Shown here piece by piece: positions 16,701 to 25,749 of a stretch of DNA of 64,000 bases. The stretch lies in the NCBI GenBank assembly GCA_964593455.1, contig CAZQHK010000014.1:1-64000 (forward strand), in the 5' to 3' direction. Origin of the DNA: CAZQHK01 sp964593455. Lineage in GTDB: Bacteria; Muiribacteriota; CAYSPT01. The notes beneath the pieces were generated by a model, which saw only the letters and a list, made by a program, of their open reading frames with translations, searched no databases and was not told the DNA's origin. Each line of letters opens with the position of its first letter. Position 1 is the first letter of the stretch. A program made the position numbers and the translations under genes.

Positions 16701-16735
16701 CCGAAAAAACCAGTAGCATTCTACTGTTTTTTCGG
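16701..16735 (-). promoter_or_regulatory. Intercistronic hairpin between pheS and pheT
   Basis: CCGAAAAAACCAGTAG (16701-16716) pairs with CTACTGTTTTTTCGG (16721-16735) across a 4-base loop, with one bulge. It begins one base after the pheS stop. It could stabilise the upstream message or attenuate pheT; there is no U-run outside the stem. Confidence 0.6.
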
Positions 16736-16736
16736 A

Positions 16737-17786
16737 TTAAAATCGTTTGAACTGGCGTAGGAAAAACAGGTCGTTCTCGTAGAACAGCCTGATATCTTCG
16801 ATCCCGTATTTCAACATGGCTATACGCTCCGGCCCCATGCCGAAGGCAAATCCCGTAACTTTTTCCGGGTCGTATCCGACATTTTCAAAGACCGCCGGAT
16901 CCACCATACCGGCTCCCAGTATTTCCATCCAGCCCTTGTTCGAGCACACCCGGCAACCGCGTCCGTCACACATTTTGCACGAGATATCTACCTCGGTGCT
17001 GGGCTCCGTGAACGGAAAGAAGCTAGGTCTGATCCGCACCTTGCGATCGTTTCCGAACAACCGTTGGGCAAAAGCGATCAGGACCGCTTTGAGATGGGCG
17101 AACGTAACATCTTCCCCCACCATGAGTCCCTCAACCTGGTGGAACATGGGAGAATGGGACGGATCGATATCGTCGCTGCGATATACTTTTCCCGGACAGA
17201 TGACCCGCAACGGTGGTTTTCGTGATTCCATTACCCGTATCTGTACCGGCGAAGTGTGTGTTCTCAACAGGATGTCATCGGAAATGAACAGGGTATCCTG
17301 GGTGTCCCGGGCCGGGTGCTCAGGCGGGAAGTTCAAGGCTCCGAAGTTGTACCATTCATGTTCAACTTCCGGCCCTTCCGCTATGTCGAATCCAAGCTCT
17401 CCCGCGATCTTTTTTATCTCGTCGATGACCAGGTTGATCGGGTGGAACCCGCCGTGAGCCGGCCAACGTCCCGGCAGAGTTACGTCGATGCTTTCTTTCG
17501 CCAACCGGTGATCGGCCTCTTCTTGGGTCAAAGCGAGCCCTCGTTCTTTGATCGCCTCGTCAATTCTCTTTTTGGCTATATTTATACCCTTACCGGCCTC
17601 GGCGCGCTGCTCCCGGGGAAGCTGTCCCAGTCCTTTCAGGGCTTTGGTAATAACACCTTTTCGGCCCTGGTATTTGATCCTGAGTTTTTCCAGTTCTTCG
17701 GATGAAGATGCATCGCCGATCTCTAAGAGCGCTTGATGCATCAAGCGTTCCGAGTCAGATTTTGGGGATAATTCTTGCTGCTCCAT
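16737..17786 (-). CDS. pheS: Phenylalanine-tRNA ligase alpha subunit
   Basis: 349 residues with an N-terminal coiled-coil for tRNA binding (about 1-95) and the class II catalytic domain. Motif 2 is in VYRSDDIDPSHSPMFHQVEG, and motif 3 is in AFGMGPERIAMLKYGI near the C-terminus. CDGRGCRVCSNKGW near residue 268 is a Cys-rich variant of a region that in some species binds zinc. A strong AAGGAGG ribosome site lies ahead of the ATG. It is the first gene of the operon continuing to holA. I found no T-box in the leader. Confidence 0.97.
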   Translation of the reverse strand: MEQQELSPKSDSERLMHQALLEIGDASSSEELEKLRIKYQGRKGVITKALKGLGQLPREQRAEAGKGINIAKKRIDEAIKERGLALTQEEADHRLAKESIDVTLPGRWPAHGGFHPINLVIDEIKKIAGELGFDIAEGPEVEHEWYNFGALNFPPEHPARDTQDTLFISDDILLRTHTSPVQIRVMESRKPPLRVICPGKVYRSDDIDPSHSPMFHQVEGLMVGEDVTFAHLKAVLIAFAQRLFGNDRKVRIRPSFFPFTEPSTEVDISCKMCDGRGCRVCSNKGWMEILGAGMVDPAVFENVGYDPEKVTGFAFGMGPERIAMLKYGIEDIRLFYENDLFFLRQFKRF

Positions 17787-17932
17787 GGATTGCCTCCTTG
17801 AACATTTTCATTTGAACATGGTTTCAATCTCAAAGACAAAGCCTACAATATATAAAGATGAAAAACAATACCATTGACGGTTGAACATCGTCAACTATGG
17901 AAGCTCGACCGCTCTGTGGACCATGGTTTTCA

Positions 17933-17962
17933 TTGACACTTTGCCATTTTGACCGTTATAAT
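17933..17962 (+). promoter_or_regulatory. Consensus sigma-70 promoter for the M6 peptidase gene
   Basis: TTGACA (17933-17938) and TATAAT (17957-17962), both perfect matches, with an 18-base spacer. The predicted leader is about 100 bases and holds a 20-codon ORF (18001-18063) that ends in the GGGAGG ribosome site. Confidence 0.75.
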
Positions 17963-18069
17963 TATCACAACTTATAGTATTTTTGGAGAAGTGTATCCAT
18001 ATGGGTAAGAGGCAAACCTCAACCGAGAGTGCGGATGCCTGTCAGGAAAGCAACGGGAGGTAAAACCTT

Positions 18070-19647
18070 ATGTCAAAACTCACGAAAGCGATCTGCGCGG
18101 CAATCATCGTTTTTTTCGCCGTCACTACGGTCCAGGGCTTAGAGCTTGTCAAACCCGAAGACGGGGCTACTATTGAAACCACCATTCCACGGTTGGAGTG
18201 GAAAAAGGGTGATACAGATCTTTCTGAAGTAATCATCTGGGCTGAAGACGGTAAAGAAGTCAAGTTCCAGGCTTTTCCCAGAGATGCTTCCATCGGTGTG
18301 CAGGCCGGCAAACTGGAAGTGGGCAAGACGTACATCTGGTCCGTGCGGGAGCGGGAAAATATCGGTGCGGTACCGGATAAAGATTTCGCGGAGCGTTACC
18401 GGTTCACCATTGGTGACGGTATAAGCAAAGAGTCAGGTGCGTTCGTGAAAACCGGCAAGACGCTGGTTGTCCCGGTTGAGTTTTCCGATTTCACTTTTGC
18501 CGGCAAAGGGTCTCTCGATTACCGGGGAGAACTCACCAAGAAAATGGATGGCCAGCGTGAGTACTTCCGTATACTCTCCCGGAGTTCCCCCATTACCATG
18601 GACCAGACCACCTACGATATCGCCCCCAAGGTGAAGATCAACAAACCGCTTGCCCATTACGGCCGCAACCGCAAGATCTTTGGCAAGGAGTTCACCGACA
18701 CCGGGGATTTCTTCCCGGCCTTTATGGGAGCCATCATGATGAAACGGGTAGCGGTCAAGGAATCGTTCAAGAATGGTGTTCCTGTCAATAAATACGATCA
18801 TATAATTTTCGTTACCCCCGGCGATGCCGGCTTCACCGACGATGATCGGTTCTGGCCGCACAGCGTGAGTGGTAGTCCCCACAATATGTTCTTCATCCCC
18901 CGTGTCAACCTGATTGTTGGGCATTTCTTCACCGGTATCGTTCAGGGTATTAAGGTCAACATTGGTACATTCTGTCACGAGTTCGGGCACCAGTTGGGAC
19001 TGCCGGATCTCTACCCATATGATCCGTTAATCAAAACCAAATGGTTTTCCATCGGCGGCAGCCCTAAACGGGACCTGGGCCTGTTTGGCCTGATGGCCAG
19101 CGGGAACCATTACGGTGAAACCGGAGTCGGAATGTGCTCGTTGTCTAAGAAACGGTCTTACGGCGGCAAACGTTTGAAAAAGGACTGGATCAAAGACCAG
19201 GTCAAATTCGTGACCGAGTCGGGCGAGTTTACTCTTTATTCCCGCGATTCACACCAGGAGACCACCAGCCTGGTGGTTGATATCCCGGGCACTTCCAGCC
19301 GCACGGACTGCTATGTGGTGGAGGTGTTCGACCGGAAGAACTCCGACAAGGACATGATGGCGTACAGCACCATCGAAGGCCGGTTTACCAAGCTCAACGC
19401 CGGGATTTTTATCTACCGGGCCAACTCTGATAATGTTAATAAAATCAAGGATTTGAAACCGCAGCCGTATATCGAGGGTGTGGCCGACAAAGACCAGATC
19501 GATGAATGGGAACGTTACTTCCTGGCCGGCGGCCGGTTCCCTTCCGGCGGCGTCGCCAACGAAGGTGCCTTGATCGAGATCAAGTCGCTGGAGGACGCGG
19601 GTGACTATTGGAAGGCCCAGATCTCGGTCAGCATGCTGGAGAAGTAA
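18070..19647 (+). CDS. Secreted M6-family metallopeptidase
   Basis: 525 residues with a signal peptide (about 1-23, ending TVQG), a beta-sandwich-like domain (24-115; ATIETTIPRLEWKKG, then YIWSVRE), and a zinc protease domain. The active site is FCHEFGHQLGLPDLY near residue 300 (HExxHxxGxxD), followed by FGLMASG, the M6 (immune-inhibitor-A-like) Met-turn region. It should act outside the cell on proteins. It is transcribed from a consensus promoter and stands alone. Confidence 0.88.
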   Translation: MSKLTKAICAAIIVFFAVTTVQGLELVKPEDGATIETTIPRLEWKKGDTDLSEVIIWAEDGKEVKFQAFPRDASIGVQAGKLEVGKTYIWSVRERENIGAVPDKDFAERYRFTIGDGISKESGAFVKTGKTLVVPVEFSDFTFAGKGSLDYRGELTKKMDGQREYFRILSRSSPITMDQTTYDIAPKVKINKPLAHYGRNRKIFGKEFTDTGDFFPAFMGAIMMKRVAVKESFKNGVPVNKYDHIIFVTPGDAGFTDDDRFWPHSVSGSPHNMFFIPRVNLIVGHFFTGIVQGIKVNIGTFCHEFGHQLGLPDLYPYDPLIKTKWFSIGGSPKRDLGLFGLMASGNHYGETGVGMCSLSKKRSYGGKRLKKDWIKDQVKFVTESGEFTLYSRDSHQETTSLVVDIPGTSSRTDCYVVEVFDRKNSDKDMMAYSTIEGRFTKLNAGIFIYRANSDNVNKIKDLKPQPYIEGVADKDQIDEWERYFLAGGRFPSGGVANEGALIEIKSLEDAGDYWKAQISVSMLEK

Positions 19648-19680
19648 TCAGGTGATCGAGATATTTGCCCGGTTGAAGAC

Positions 19681-19710
19681 TTGTCCTTTCCTGCAGACAC
19701 AGTGTATACA
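19681..19710 (+). promoter_or_regulatory. Possible promoter for the TolB/TPR gene
   Basis: TTGTCC (19681-19686) and TATACA (19705-19710), 18-base spacer, 37 bases before the ATG at 19747. Confidence 0.35.
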
Positions 19711-19746
19711 TTAAGATGAAAACATTGGCAGGAAGGCTTGTGAAAT

Positions 19747-22158
19747 ATGCAGGACAAGTTGAACCCCCCCGTATACTTTCTTCTGGGAGTCGTGCTGACA
19801 ATCTGTCTTATTATCCCTTCGGCGTCCCGATCCCGCCAAATGCTCATACCAAAATCCAAACCGGTCTTTATCGGCCCGGGTATATTTTTGTTTTTCGGGG
19901 CCGAGTATCTTCCGGTAGTAAAAGAAACCCGCCGCTACGCGGCCCGTGTTGAACTGGGACAGAAAAACCCGGCGGTAGCCGTGAAAACCCTGGAGAGACC
20001 TCTCTGGAACCCGGCTGCGACCAGAGAAGCAGGCCTCCTGGCGCTTCGGTTCCAGGGGGACGTTGATCCTATTCCCCGGGGATCGGCCTATCTGGTGGGT
20101 TTGACTGTTGAGACCGGCGGACAAACAGAACTACGGTTGGAAGAGTACGCTAATGCCGCGGTGTTATCCCGCCATGAATCGATAAGTATTTCGGTGGGAG
20201 GCCAGATCAATTCTCTGAGCCAGCCGCAGTTCTCGGTCGCCGGCGAGGCTCTGGTGTATCAGGCCGGAGGCGCTATATGGAAAAAACAATTGGCGCCCGG
20301 GTCGGTGGCCGAGCCGCTCTTTTTGCACGATGATCCAAATAAAGTGTTTTCTTCACCCGCATTTCTTGTTGACGAGAAAAGCGTGGCTTTCCTGGGGCGA
20401 ATAGGAAATCGTATAAAGCTCTACATGGTAGAATCGGAATCAGCGGTACCGGTACCTTTGGCTGACATGGAGTATGCTCCCGCCCGCGGTCTGTCGTGGC
20501 CATGGAATGAACTTCTGGCTGATGTTCTTACCGGTTTCGTGAATGATCCGGTAACCGGCGGTATCGTTTTCGCCGGTCCCGATGGTTTGTATTCTATCGG
20601 GACCGAGCCCGGAGCCGAGCCTCACCAGATTATACCCGCAAACGGGAGAAGAATATTTGCTCCGGCCTGGTCTCCGGATGGAAAATATCTGGCTTATACC
20701 GTACTCTTCAAAGATGGACAAACACAAGTTTTTTTCAGGAACCGCCTGGGTGATGAAGAACAGAAAGTAACATCTGCGAGCCGGCGGGGGTTCTGTCCCG
20801 TATGGTCGCCGGATAGCAGGTATTTACTCTGGTATGAGGTCACGACCTCCGGCACGTTTGGGTATTATGCTTTCCTGGTCCACGGATTCGATCTTCAATC
20901 CGAAACTCGTTTCACGGTCCTGGTTACAGACATGGACCATATTCTCCGGGCTGATTCACTCCTTGCCAGGGGACAATTGAAGGAAGCCGGCAGTCTTTAC
21001 CGTGAGCACACGGGCGGTGACCTGGCAAATCTTGGACCCGACCGTTTGCTGCAATGGGCACTTCAGCTTGACCAGACCGGAATGCTTGAAGAAGCTATGG
21101 ACATCTATGATAGTTATATCGAATCTGGGTCCGGTGGTCCCGGATCGAGGCCGTATGTGCTGCTACGTTTGGCCAACCTGTCTGTTGATCTCGATGACCT
21201 GGAAGCCGCCCGTGGATATTATCTCGACGTCTTTTCCCTGTCTTTACCCCGCTCGGCGTTCGCCATAGCTTTGGAACGGGCCTTAGAAACTCTGGGACCG
21301 GAAGAGTTTCAGCAACTGGTGATGACTTTTCTTGAAAACCCGGCCCATTCTTCCGCCGATCTCGGGTTTTTAAGGAAAGCGTCTGATTTTCTTCTGATGA
21401 ATGGACAGGCCGGTGAGGCGGCCGAGAGAATACTGGCAGCCTCCGAGAATTTTTCGTCGCCGGAAGAACAACTGCAATTAGTTGGTGAAATTGTTAATCT
21501 TACCCGGAAGGCCAAGCAGCGCCGGACGGTGATCGCTGTTCTGGAGCAACACCGTGCTTCCCCGGCAACAGGCCGTACTATTGCGCTTCTTGCCCTGGCC
21601 AACCTGCGCTTGGAAACCGGACAAATCTCTATTGCCATGAAGATGTTTAAACAGGCTCTCGAGTCTTTGGAATATCCACTCCCCCTGGTACTGGCTGTGG
21701 TGAAAGTGTGTCAAAGATTTGGTGAATACCGGCAGGCACTTCTTTTCATCGATCATGTCGATATGGCTCGGGCCGTTTCTGATACTGAGAGCTACGAGCT
21801 GCTTTTAATACGGGGGAAACTCAGCATTTCCATGGGAAAAGACACTGAAGCCGTCAAGCACTTTAACACTCTCATTAATAACCAACCGGAGCGAATAGAA
21901 GCCTACCAAGAACTGATCGATCATTTCTTGAACTCGAACCGTCCCGATCGGGCTCTGCCGATACTTGATAGAATCCCGGACCACTTGCGTAAGCTGCCTT
22001 TATTTGTGATCAGGAAGGTCAATACCCTGGTTGCACTGGAGCAATTGGAGGAAGCCCGCGATCTTTTACGGTTGCTCCTGCCACGGTTGAACGAGAAAGC
22101 CAGGACCGAATATGAGCCGTTAATGGAGTTCCTGGAAACGCAGGTGAAAGAACGGTAA
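19747..22158 (+). CDS. Membrane-anchored TolB-like propeller/TPR protein
   Basis: 803 residues. One N-terminal membrane helix (about 8-28; VYFLLGVVLTICLIIP) anchors an extracytoplasmic protein. The middle part (about 140-390) carries PD40/WD40-like blades with APAWSPDGKYLAYT and CPVWSPDSRYLLWYE. The C-terminal half (about 400-800) is TPR-like helices (KEAGSLYREH, EEAMDIYDSYI, DTEAVKHFNTLINN). A scaffold or sensor of the cell surface is plausible. The exact role is unknown, and the ribosome site is weak. Confidence 0.72.
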   Translation: MQDKLNPPVYFLLGVVLTICLIIPSASRSRQMLIPKSKPVFIGPGIFLFFGAEYLPVVKETRRYAARVELGQKNPAVAVKTLERPLWNPAATREAGLLALRFQGDVDPIPRGSAYLVGLTVETGGQTELRLEEYANAAVLSRHESISISVGGQINSLSQPQFSVAGEALVYQAGGAIWKKQLAPGSVAEPLFLHDDPNKVFSSPAFLVDEKSVAFLGRIGNRIKLYMVESESAVPVPLADMEYAPARGLSWPWNELLADVLTGFVNDPVTGGIVFAGPDGLYSIGTEPGAEPHQIIPANGRRIFAPAWSPDGKYLAYTVLFKDGQTQVFFRNRLGDEEQKVTSASRRGFCPVWSPDSRYLLWYEVTTSGTFGYYAFLVHGFDLQSETRFTVLVTDMDHILRADSLLARGQLKEAGSLYREHTGGDLANLGPDRLLQWALQLDQTGMLEEAMDIYDSYIESGSGGPGSRPYVLLRLANLSVDLDDLEAARGYYLDVFSLSLPRSAFAIALERALETLGPEEFQQLVMTFLENPAHSSADLGFLRKASDFLLMNGQAGEAAERILAASENFSSPEEQLQLVGEIVNLTRKAKQRRTVIAVLEQHRASPATGRTIALLALANLRLETGQISIAMKMFKQALESLEYPLPLVLAVVKVCQRFGEYRQALLFIDHVDMARAVSDTESYELLLIRGKLSISMGKDTEAVKHFNTLINNQPERIEAYQELIDHFLNSNRPDRALPILDRIPDHLRKLPLFVIRKVNTLVALEQLEEARDLLRLLLPRLNEKARTEYEPLMEFLETQVKER

Positions 22159-22228
22159 GCATCTATTTCTCACGCTGGTTTCGTCTATTCGCACATGGTA
22201 TAATGCCGTCGTTTGGAAGTGAAATTTT

Positions 22229-22927
22229 TTGAGTTTGATAGAAAAGAATATCCACGACATCCGTGTACGGGTAGATGCGGCCTGCCGGCGCTCCGAACGA
22301 GATCCCGCCGAGGTTCGGATCGTAGCTGTATCCAAAACTGTCGGTGCCGACTCTATCGAGGATGCGGTTCATTCTGGAATCACCGACGTCGGGGAAAACC
22401 GTATTCAGGAATTACGACCCAAAATGGACGCTCTGACTTCGTTGCCGATCAGGTGGCATTTTGTTGGACATCTTCAGTCCAATAAGGTTAAATATCTGGT
22501 TGGTAGGGTCCATCTCATTCATTCCCTGGACAGTCTATCTACGGTTCGCGAGATTGAGAAATGGGGAAAAAAAAAGAATACCCCGGTCAGGGCGCTTCTG
22601 CAGGTCAATGTATCGGGAGAAGAGAGTAAGTTTGGCCTGGTCCCGGAAGAGGTGGAACCGTTCCTGGAAGAAGTGGACCGGTGTAACTATCTTGTGTTGT
22701 CGGGATTTATGACCATCGGTTCATTTACTGCTGATCGGGAGAAAATACGGAGGGAGTTTAAGCTCCTGAAGAGTATCAGAGACAATACGATATCCTCGTC
22801 CAATTCCCGGCGGCAGACAATGACTTGTCTCTCCATGGGCATGACGGACGATTTCGAAATAGCCGTGGAAGAGGGAGCTCATTTGGTCAGGATAGGGCGG
22901 GCAATATTCGGAAAACGGGTGACATGA
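22229..22927 (+). CDS. yggS: YggS/PLPBP pyridoxal-phosphate homeostasis protein
   Basis: 232 residues of the COG0325 family, which binds pyridoxal phosphate as a barrel and buffers B6 vitamers without known catalysis. The Lys that binds PLP is in VAVSKTV (about residue 34). Other signatures are GENRIQE, WHFVGHLQSNK and MGMTDDFEIAVEEGAHLVRIGRAIFG. It starts with TTG at 22229 after GGAAGTG. yggT and divIVA follow, a cluster common near cell-division genes. Confidence 0.93.
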   Translation: MSLIEKNIHDIRVRVDAACRRSERDPAEVRIVAVSKTVGADSIEDAVHSGITDVGENRIQELRPKMDALTSLPIRWHFVGHLQSNKVKYLVGRVHLIHSLDSLSTVREIEKWGKKKNTPVRALLQVNVSGEESKFGLVPEEVEPFLEEVDRCNYLVLSGFMTIGSFTADREKIRREFKLLKSIRDNTISSSNSRRQTMTCLSMGMTDDFEIAVEEGAHLVRIGRAIFGKRVT

Positions 22928-22928
22928 C

Positions 22929-23198
22929 ATGAATGGTATGGCGCTGGTGCAGCTGGCGCAGACTTTTTTCAGGGTAGTCCAGATACTGGTAATTATCAGG
23001 GTGCTTCTTTCCTGGTTCCCCAATGTCAGGTATACTGATTTCTATAAACTGATTCACAGTCTGACTGAACCGTTGATGAAACCGTTCAGAAAAATGTTAA
23101 ATATGAGTAATGTAGGACTGGATTTTTCGCCGATTATCGTTTTGTTTATCCTTCAAATTGTGGAAAGATTCGTCATTGGATTACTGATCAAGATATGA
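22929..23198 (+). CDS. yggT: YggT-family membrane protein
   Basis: 89 residues with two hydrophobic helices (about 10-28 and 65-85) around the family core LLSWFPNVRYTDFYKLIHSLTEPLMKPFRK. YggT proteins are linked to cell-division, osmotic and B6 phenotypes in different species; mechanism unclear. The start directly follows the yggS stop (1-base gap). Confidence 0.9.
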   Translation: MNGMALVQLAQTFFRVVQILVIIRVLLSWFPNVRYTDFYKLIHSLTEPLMKPFRKMLNMSNVGLDFSPIIVLFILQIVERFVIGLLIKI

Positions 23199-23246
23199 TT
23201 TTAAGATAGTGAAAGCTAGATTAGAAATTGAGGAGGCGTGGTTATC

Positions 23247-23774
23247 ATGCGGCTGACACCGCTTGAGATATATCAAATGGAGTTCAAGAAGGGATTCCGG
23301 GGATATGAACAGGCTGAAGTAGATGAGTTTAAAACAAAAATAGGTAAAGATTATGAAGCTCTGGTGGGTGAGAACAGGAACCTCAAAGAAGAGGTGGCCC
23401 GCCTTAAAGAGCAGATGAAAGACTACATCGATATGGAGAAGACCCTCAAACAAACGCTTGTTTCGGCCCAGAAAACCTCGGGTGATATCAAGATGAATGC
23501 TGATAAGGAAGCCGAGTTGGTTATCAAACAGGCCGAGATGAACGCGGAGAAACTCATAGAGGATGCCCGTTTGGAGGCCCGCGATATTCTCCGGGAGATC
23601 CACACCCTGAAGAAACAGAAAAAAATGTTGAAGATCGAACTCAGGAATGTGCTGGACTCCTATTACGTTATTCTTCAGATCGACAAGGAGGAAAAGGCGC
23701 CGGCACCGAAGCCGAAGAAGGCCGTTTCCAGAAAGAGCGGTTCGAGGAAGTCCGCCGCTAAGGCTTCGAAGTAA
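23247..23774 (+). CDS. DivIVA-domain cell-pole/division protein
   Basis: About 175 residues. The N-terminal DivIVA lipid-binding domain is clear (MRLTPLEIYQMEFKKGFRGY, then AEVDEF), followed by a long coiled coil (about 35-125) and a basic Ala/Lys/Ser-rich tail. It should mark curved membrane and recruit division or growth proteins. ATG 23247 fits the GAGGAGG site; GTG 23238 is too close. It follows yggT by 48 bases. Confidence 0.92.
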   Translation: MRLTPLEIYQMEFKKGFRGYEQAEVDEFKTKIGKDYEALVGENRNLKEEVARLKEQMKDYIDMEKTLKQTLVSAQKTSGDIKMNADKEAELVIKQAEMNAEKLIEDARLEARDILREIHTLKKQKKMLKIELRNVLDSYYVILQIDKEEKAPAPKPKKAVSRKSGSRKSAAKASK

Positions 23775-23830
23775 CTAATCGTCCCGTTGATTTTTAGAAG
23801 AACAAACGTGGAAAGTAAGGTGTCATTCTT

Positions 23831-24676
23831 GTGGGGAGGAAAAAAGGGTATTTCGACCAGTTGGAAGCGGCCGTAACCAGATTGCAAAAACGTGGTGTCG
23901 GTGAACCGGCGGTGGCGGTTTGCAGTAGCGACACTTTCAGGCCTCTGCTATCCTGGTTGGACGAGAAGGTCTCAATCCCTTTTGAATCGATCGACTATCT
24001 CCCGCAGGCTCCTTCCGGTGCAACCCCGTTTGGCCAATTTCGTTTTGGTCTCCTGAAGAATACCGATATCCCGGTATTGGCAGTTGAAGGCCGTCTTCCC
24101 GTAAGTGAGGGATTCAGTGCCGCTGAAGCCACCTACCTGGTCAGGTTGGCCGGTCTTTTGGGCGCGAAGACGGTTTTTCCTATTTCTACGGGGATTGGTC
24201 TCAACCCGGCCTTTCATGGCGGCGACGTCATGCTGGTGGAAGACCATATCAACTGCACCGGGACCGATCCTATGCGCGGTCTTGATGATGAACGCGCCGG
24301 TCCCAAAGTGCTCGATATGACCGAGGCGTACCACCTTGATCTTCTCGGAATGGCCGAGGAATTGGGAATCGAGCTTCGCATTAAATCGCATCGAGGCGTT
24401 TTGTTGAGTGTAGCCGGGCCTACCCTACCGACCAGGTCCGAGTACCGATTGTACCGGAACATGGGGGCAGACGCCCTGGAAGGCTCCTCCCTGGCCCTGG
24501 AAACCACTGCGGCCCGGGCGGCGGGGATGCGAGCCATCGGTCTGGTGGTCCTGGTAGATGTCGAGCATCCGGATTTTCTCGGGCCGGTCACCGTCGAGCA
24601 GATCGTGGCAGTTGAAAACACCCGGCAGGCAATTGTCGGCCGCCTGGTCGAGACATTTATAAGGAGAATCCACTGA
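23831..24676 (+). CDS. Purine nucleoside/methylthioadenosine phosphorylase family
   Basis: 281 residues of the trimeric PNP/MTAP fold. It shows GAKTVFPISTGIGLNPAFHGGD, the DHINCTGTDPMRG loop and AGPTLPTRSEYRLYRNMGAD. The usual GRxHxYEG loop reads GRLPVSEGF, the NAAGG signature reads ISTGIG, and GMST near the C-terminus reads EGSS, so substrate preference is likely altered. With mtnA next door (3-base gap) and a class II aldolase after it, phosphorolysis of 5'-methylthioadenosine to methylthioribose-1-phosphate is the best guess. Start is GTG after AAGGTG. Confidence 0.8.
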   Translation: MGRKKGYFDQLEAAVTRLQKRGVGEPAVAVCSSDTFRPLLSWLDEKVSIPFESIDYLPQAPSGATPFGQFRFGLLKNTDIPVLAVEGRLPVSEGFSAAEATYLVRLAGLLGAKTVFPISTGIGLNPAFHGGDVMLVEDHINCTGTDPMRGLDDERAGPKVLDMTEAYHLDLLGMAEELGIELRIKSHRGVLLSVAGPTLPTRSEYRLYRNMGADALEGSSLALETTAARAAGMRAIGLVVLVDVEHPDFLGPVTVEQIVAVENTRQAIVGRLVETFIRRIH

Positions 24677-24679
24677 ACT

Positions 24680-25732
24680 ATGTTATCACCATTGAAGTGG
24701 ACCGGTAACGAGCTTTGCCTTATCGACCAGACCCTCTTGCCGTCAGAACTGGTCTGGATTTCTTGTCTAACATTCCAGGATGTAACCCGGGCAATAGCCG
24801 AAATGAAAGTACGGGGAGCACCGGCCATAGGGGTTTCGGCCGCTTATGGAATGGCCTTGGCCGCGCGTTCGTCTACAGCGTCGGTGGTAGACCCATTACT
24901 GGCCGACTTGGTCGAGGCCGGACAGGTTTTATGTGCTGCCCGGCCCACGGCGATCAACCTGGCCTGGGCGGTTCAACGGATGCTGTCGTTTGCCCGCGCC
25001 TCCAGGAGTATGATTTTAAAAGACCTCGTCTCGTCTTTGGAAAAAGAGGCAATTGCAATCCATGAGGAAGATATTGCCGTAAACAGAGCTATCGGAACTG
25101 CCGGTAACGAGTTGGTTCCTGCCAGCGCGCGTATTCTCACCCACTGCAATGCGGGAGCTCTGGCAACCGCCGCGTATGGAACCGCCCTGGGCGTCATACG
25201 GGCGGCAGTGGAGGCCGGAAAATCAATACATGTATGGGTTGACGAAACCCGTCCTTTTCTGCAAGGAGCACGGTTGACCGCCTGGGAACTGATGGAAGAT
25301 TCGATATCCTGCACGCTCATCTGCGATAATATGGCCGGGTTCCTGATGGCCAGGGGTGAAGTAGACCTGATCGTCGTGGGCGCCGACCGAATTGCCGTCA
25401 ACGGAGATGTAGCCAACAAGATTGGCACCTACGCGCTGGCTCGTCTGGCCGGGTGTCACGGAATACCGTTTTATATCGCCGCTCCTCTCTCGACCTTCGA
25501 TCCGGCGGCAGAGTCCGGCGATGACATACCGATCGAGGAGAGGGCTCCTGAAGAACTGGCCGAACTCCATGGAGTTCGTATCGCACCGGCCAAAGTCGAT
25601 GTTTGGAACCCGGCGTTCGATGTCACTCCGGCTCGTTTCATCACCGGGATTATTACCGAAAAAGGTGTGATTCAGCAACCCGACCGGGACAAGGTGACTG
25701 GTTTGCTCGGATGTAGCGGACAGTTCGAATAG
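24680..25732 (+). CDS. mtnA: Methylthioribose-1-phosphate isomerase
   Basis: 350 residues matching MtnA, which isomerises methylthioribose-1-P to methylthioribulose-1-P. Signatures: MKVRGAPAIGVSAAYGMAL, ILTHCNAGALATAAYGTALG (catalytic Cys), WVDETRPFLQGARLTAWEL, VVGADRIAVNGDVANKIGTY (catalytic Asp) and the C-terminal NPAFDVTPARFITGIITEKG. It is the middle gene of a three-gene salvage set. Confidence 0.95.
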   Translation: MLSPLKWTGNELCLIDQTLLPSELVWISCLTFQDVTRAIAEMKVRGAPAIGVSAAYGMALAARSSTASVVDPLLADLVEAGQVLCAARPTAINLAWAVQRMLSFARASRSMILKDLVSSLEKEAIAIHEEDIAVNRAIGTAGNELVPASARILTHCNAGALATAAYGTALGVIRAAVEAGKSIHVWVDETRPFLQGARLTAWELMEDSISCTLICDNMAGFLMARGEVDLIVVGADRIAVNGDVANKIGTYALARLAGCHGIPFYIAAPLSTFDPAAESGDDIPIEERAPEELAELHGVRIAPAKVDVWNPAFDVTPARFITGIITEKGVIQQPDRDKVTGLLGCSGQFE

Positions 25733-25749
25733 GAAGTTAGACACCGGAT

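Noticed and set aside
17787..17930. T-box leader before pheS
   Set aside because: No specifier stem or TGGN-type T-box sequence could be found; only small hairpins near 17880-17895.
18001..18063. Possible c-di-GMP riboswitch upstream of the M6 peptidase
   Set aside because: Has GGCAAACC-like text but lacks the conserved pairing and tetraloop arrangement of GEMM-I, and GEMM-II is not visible either.
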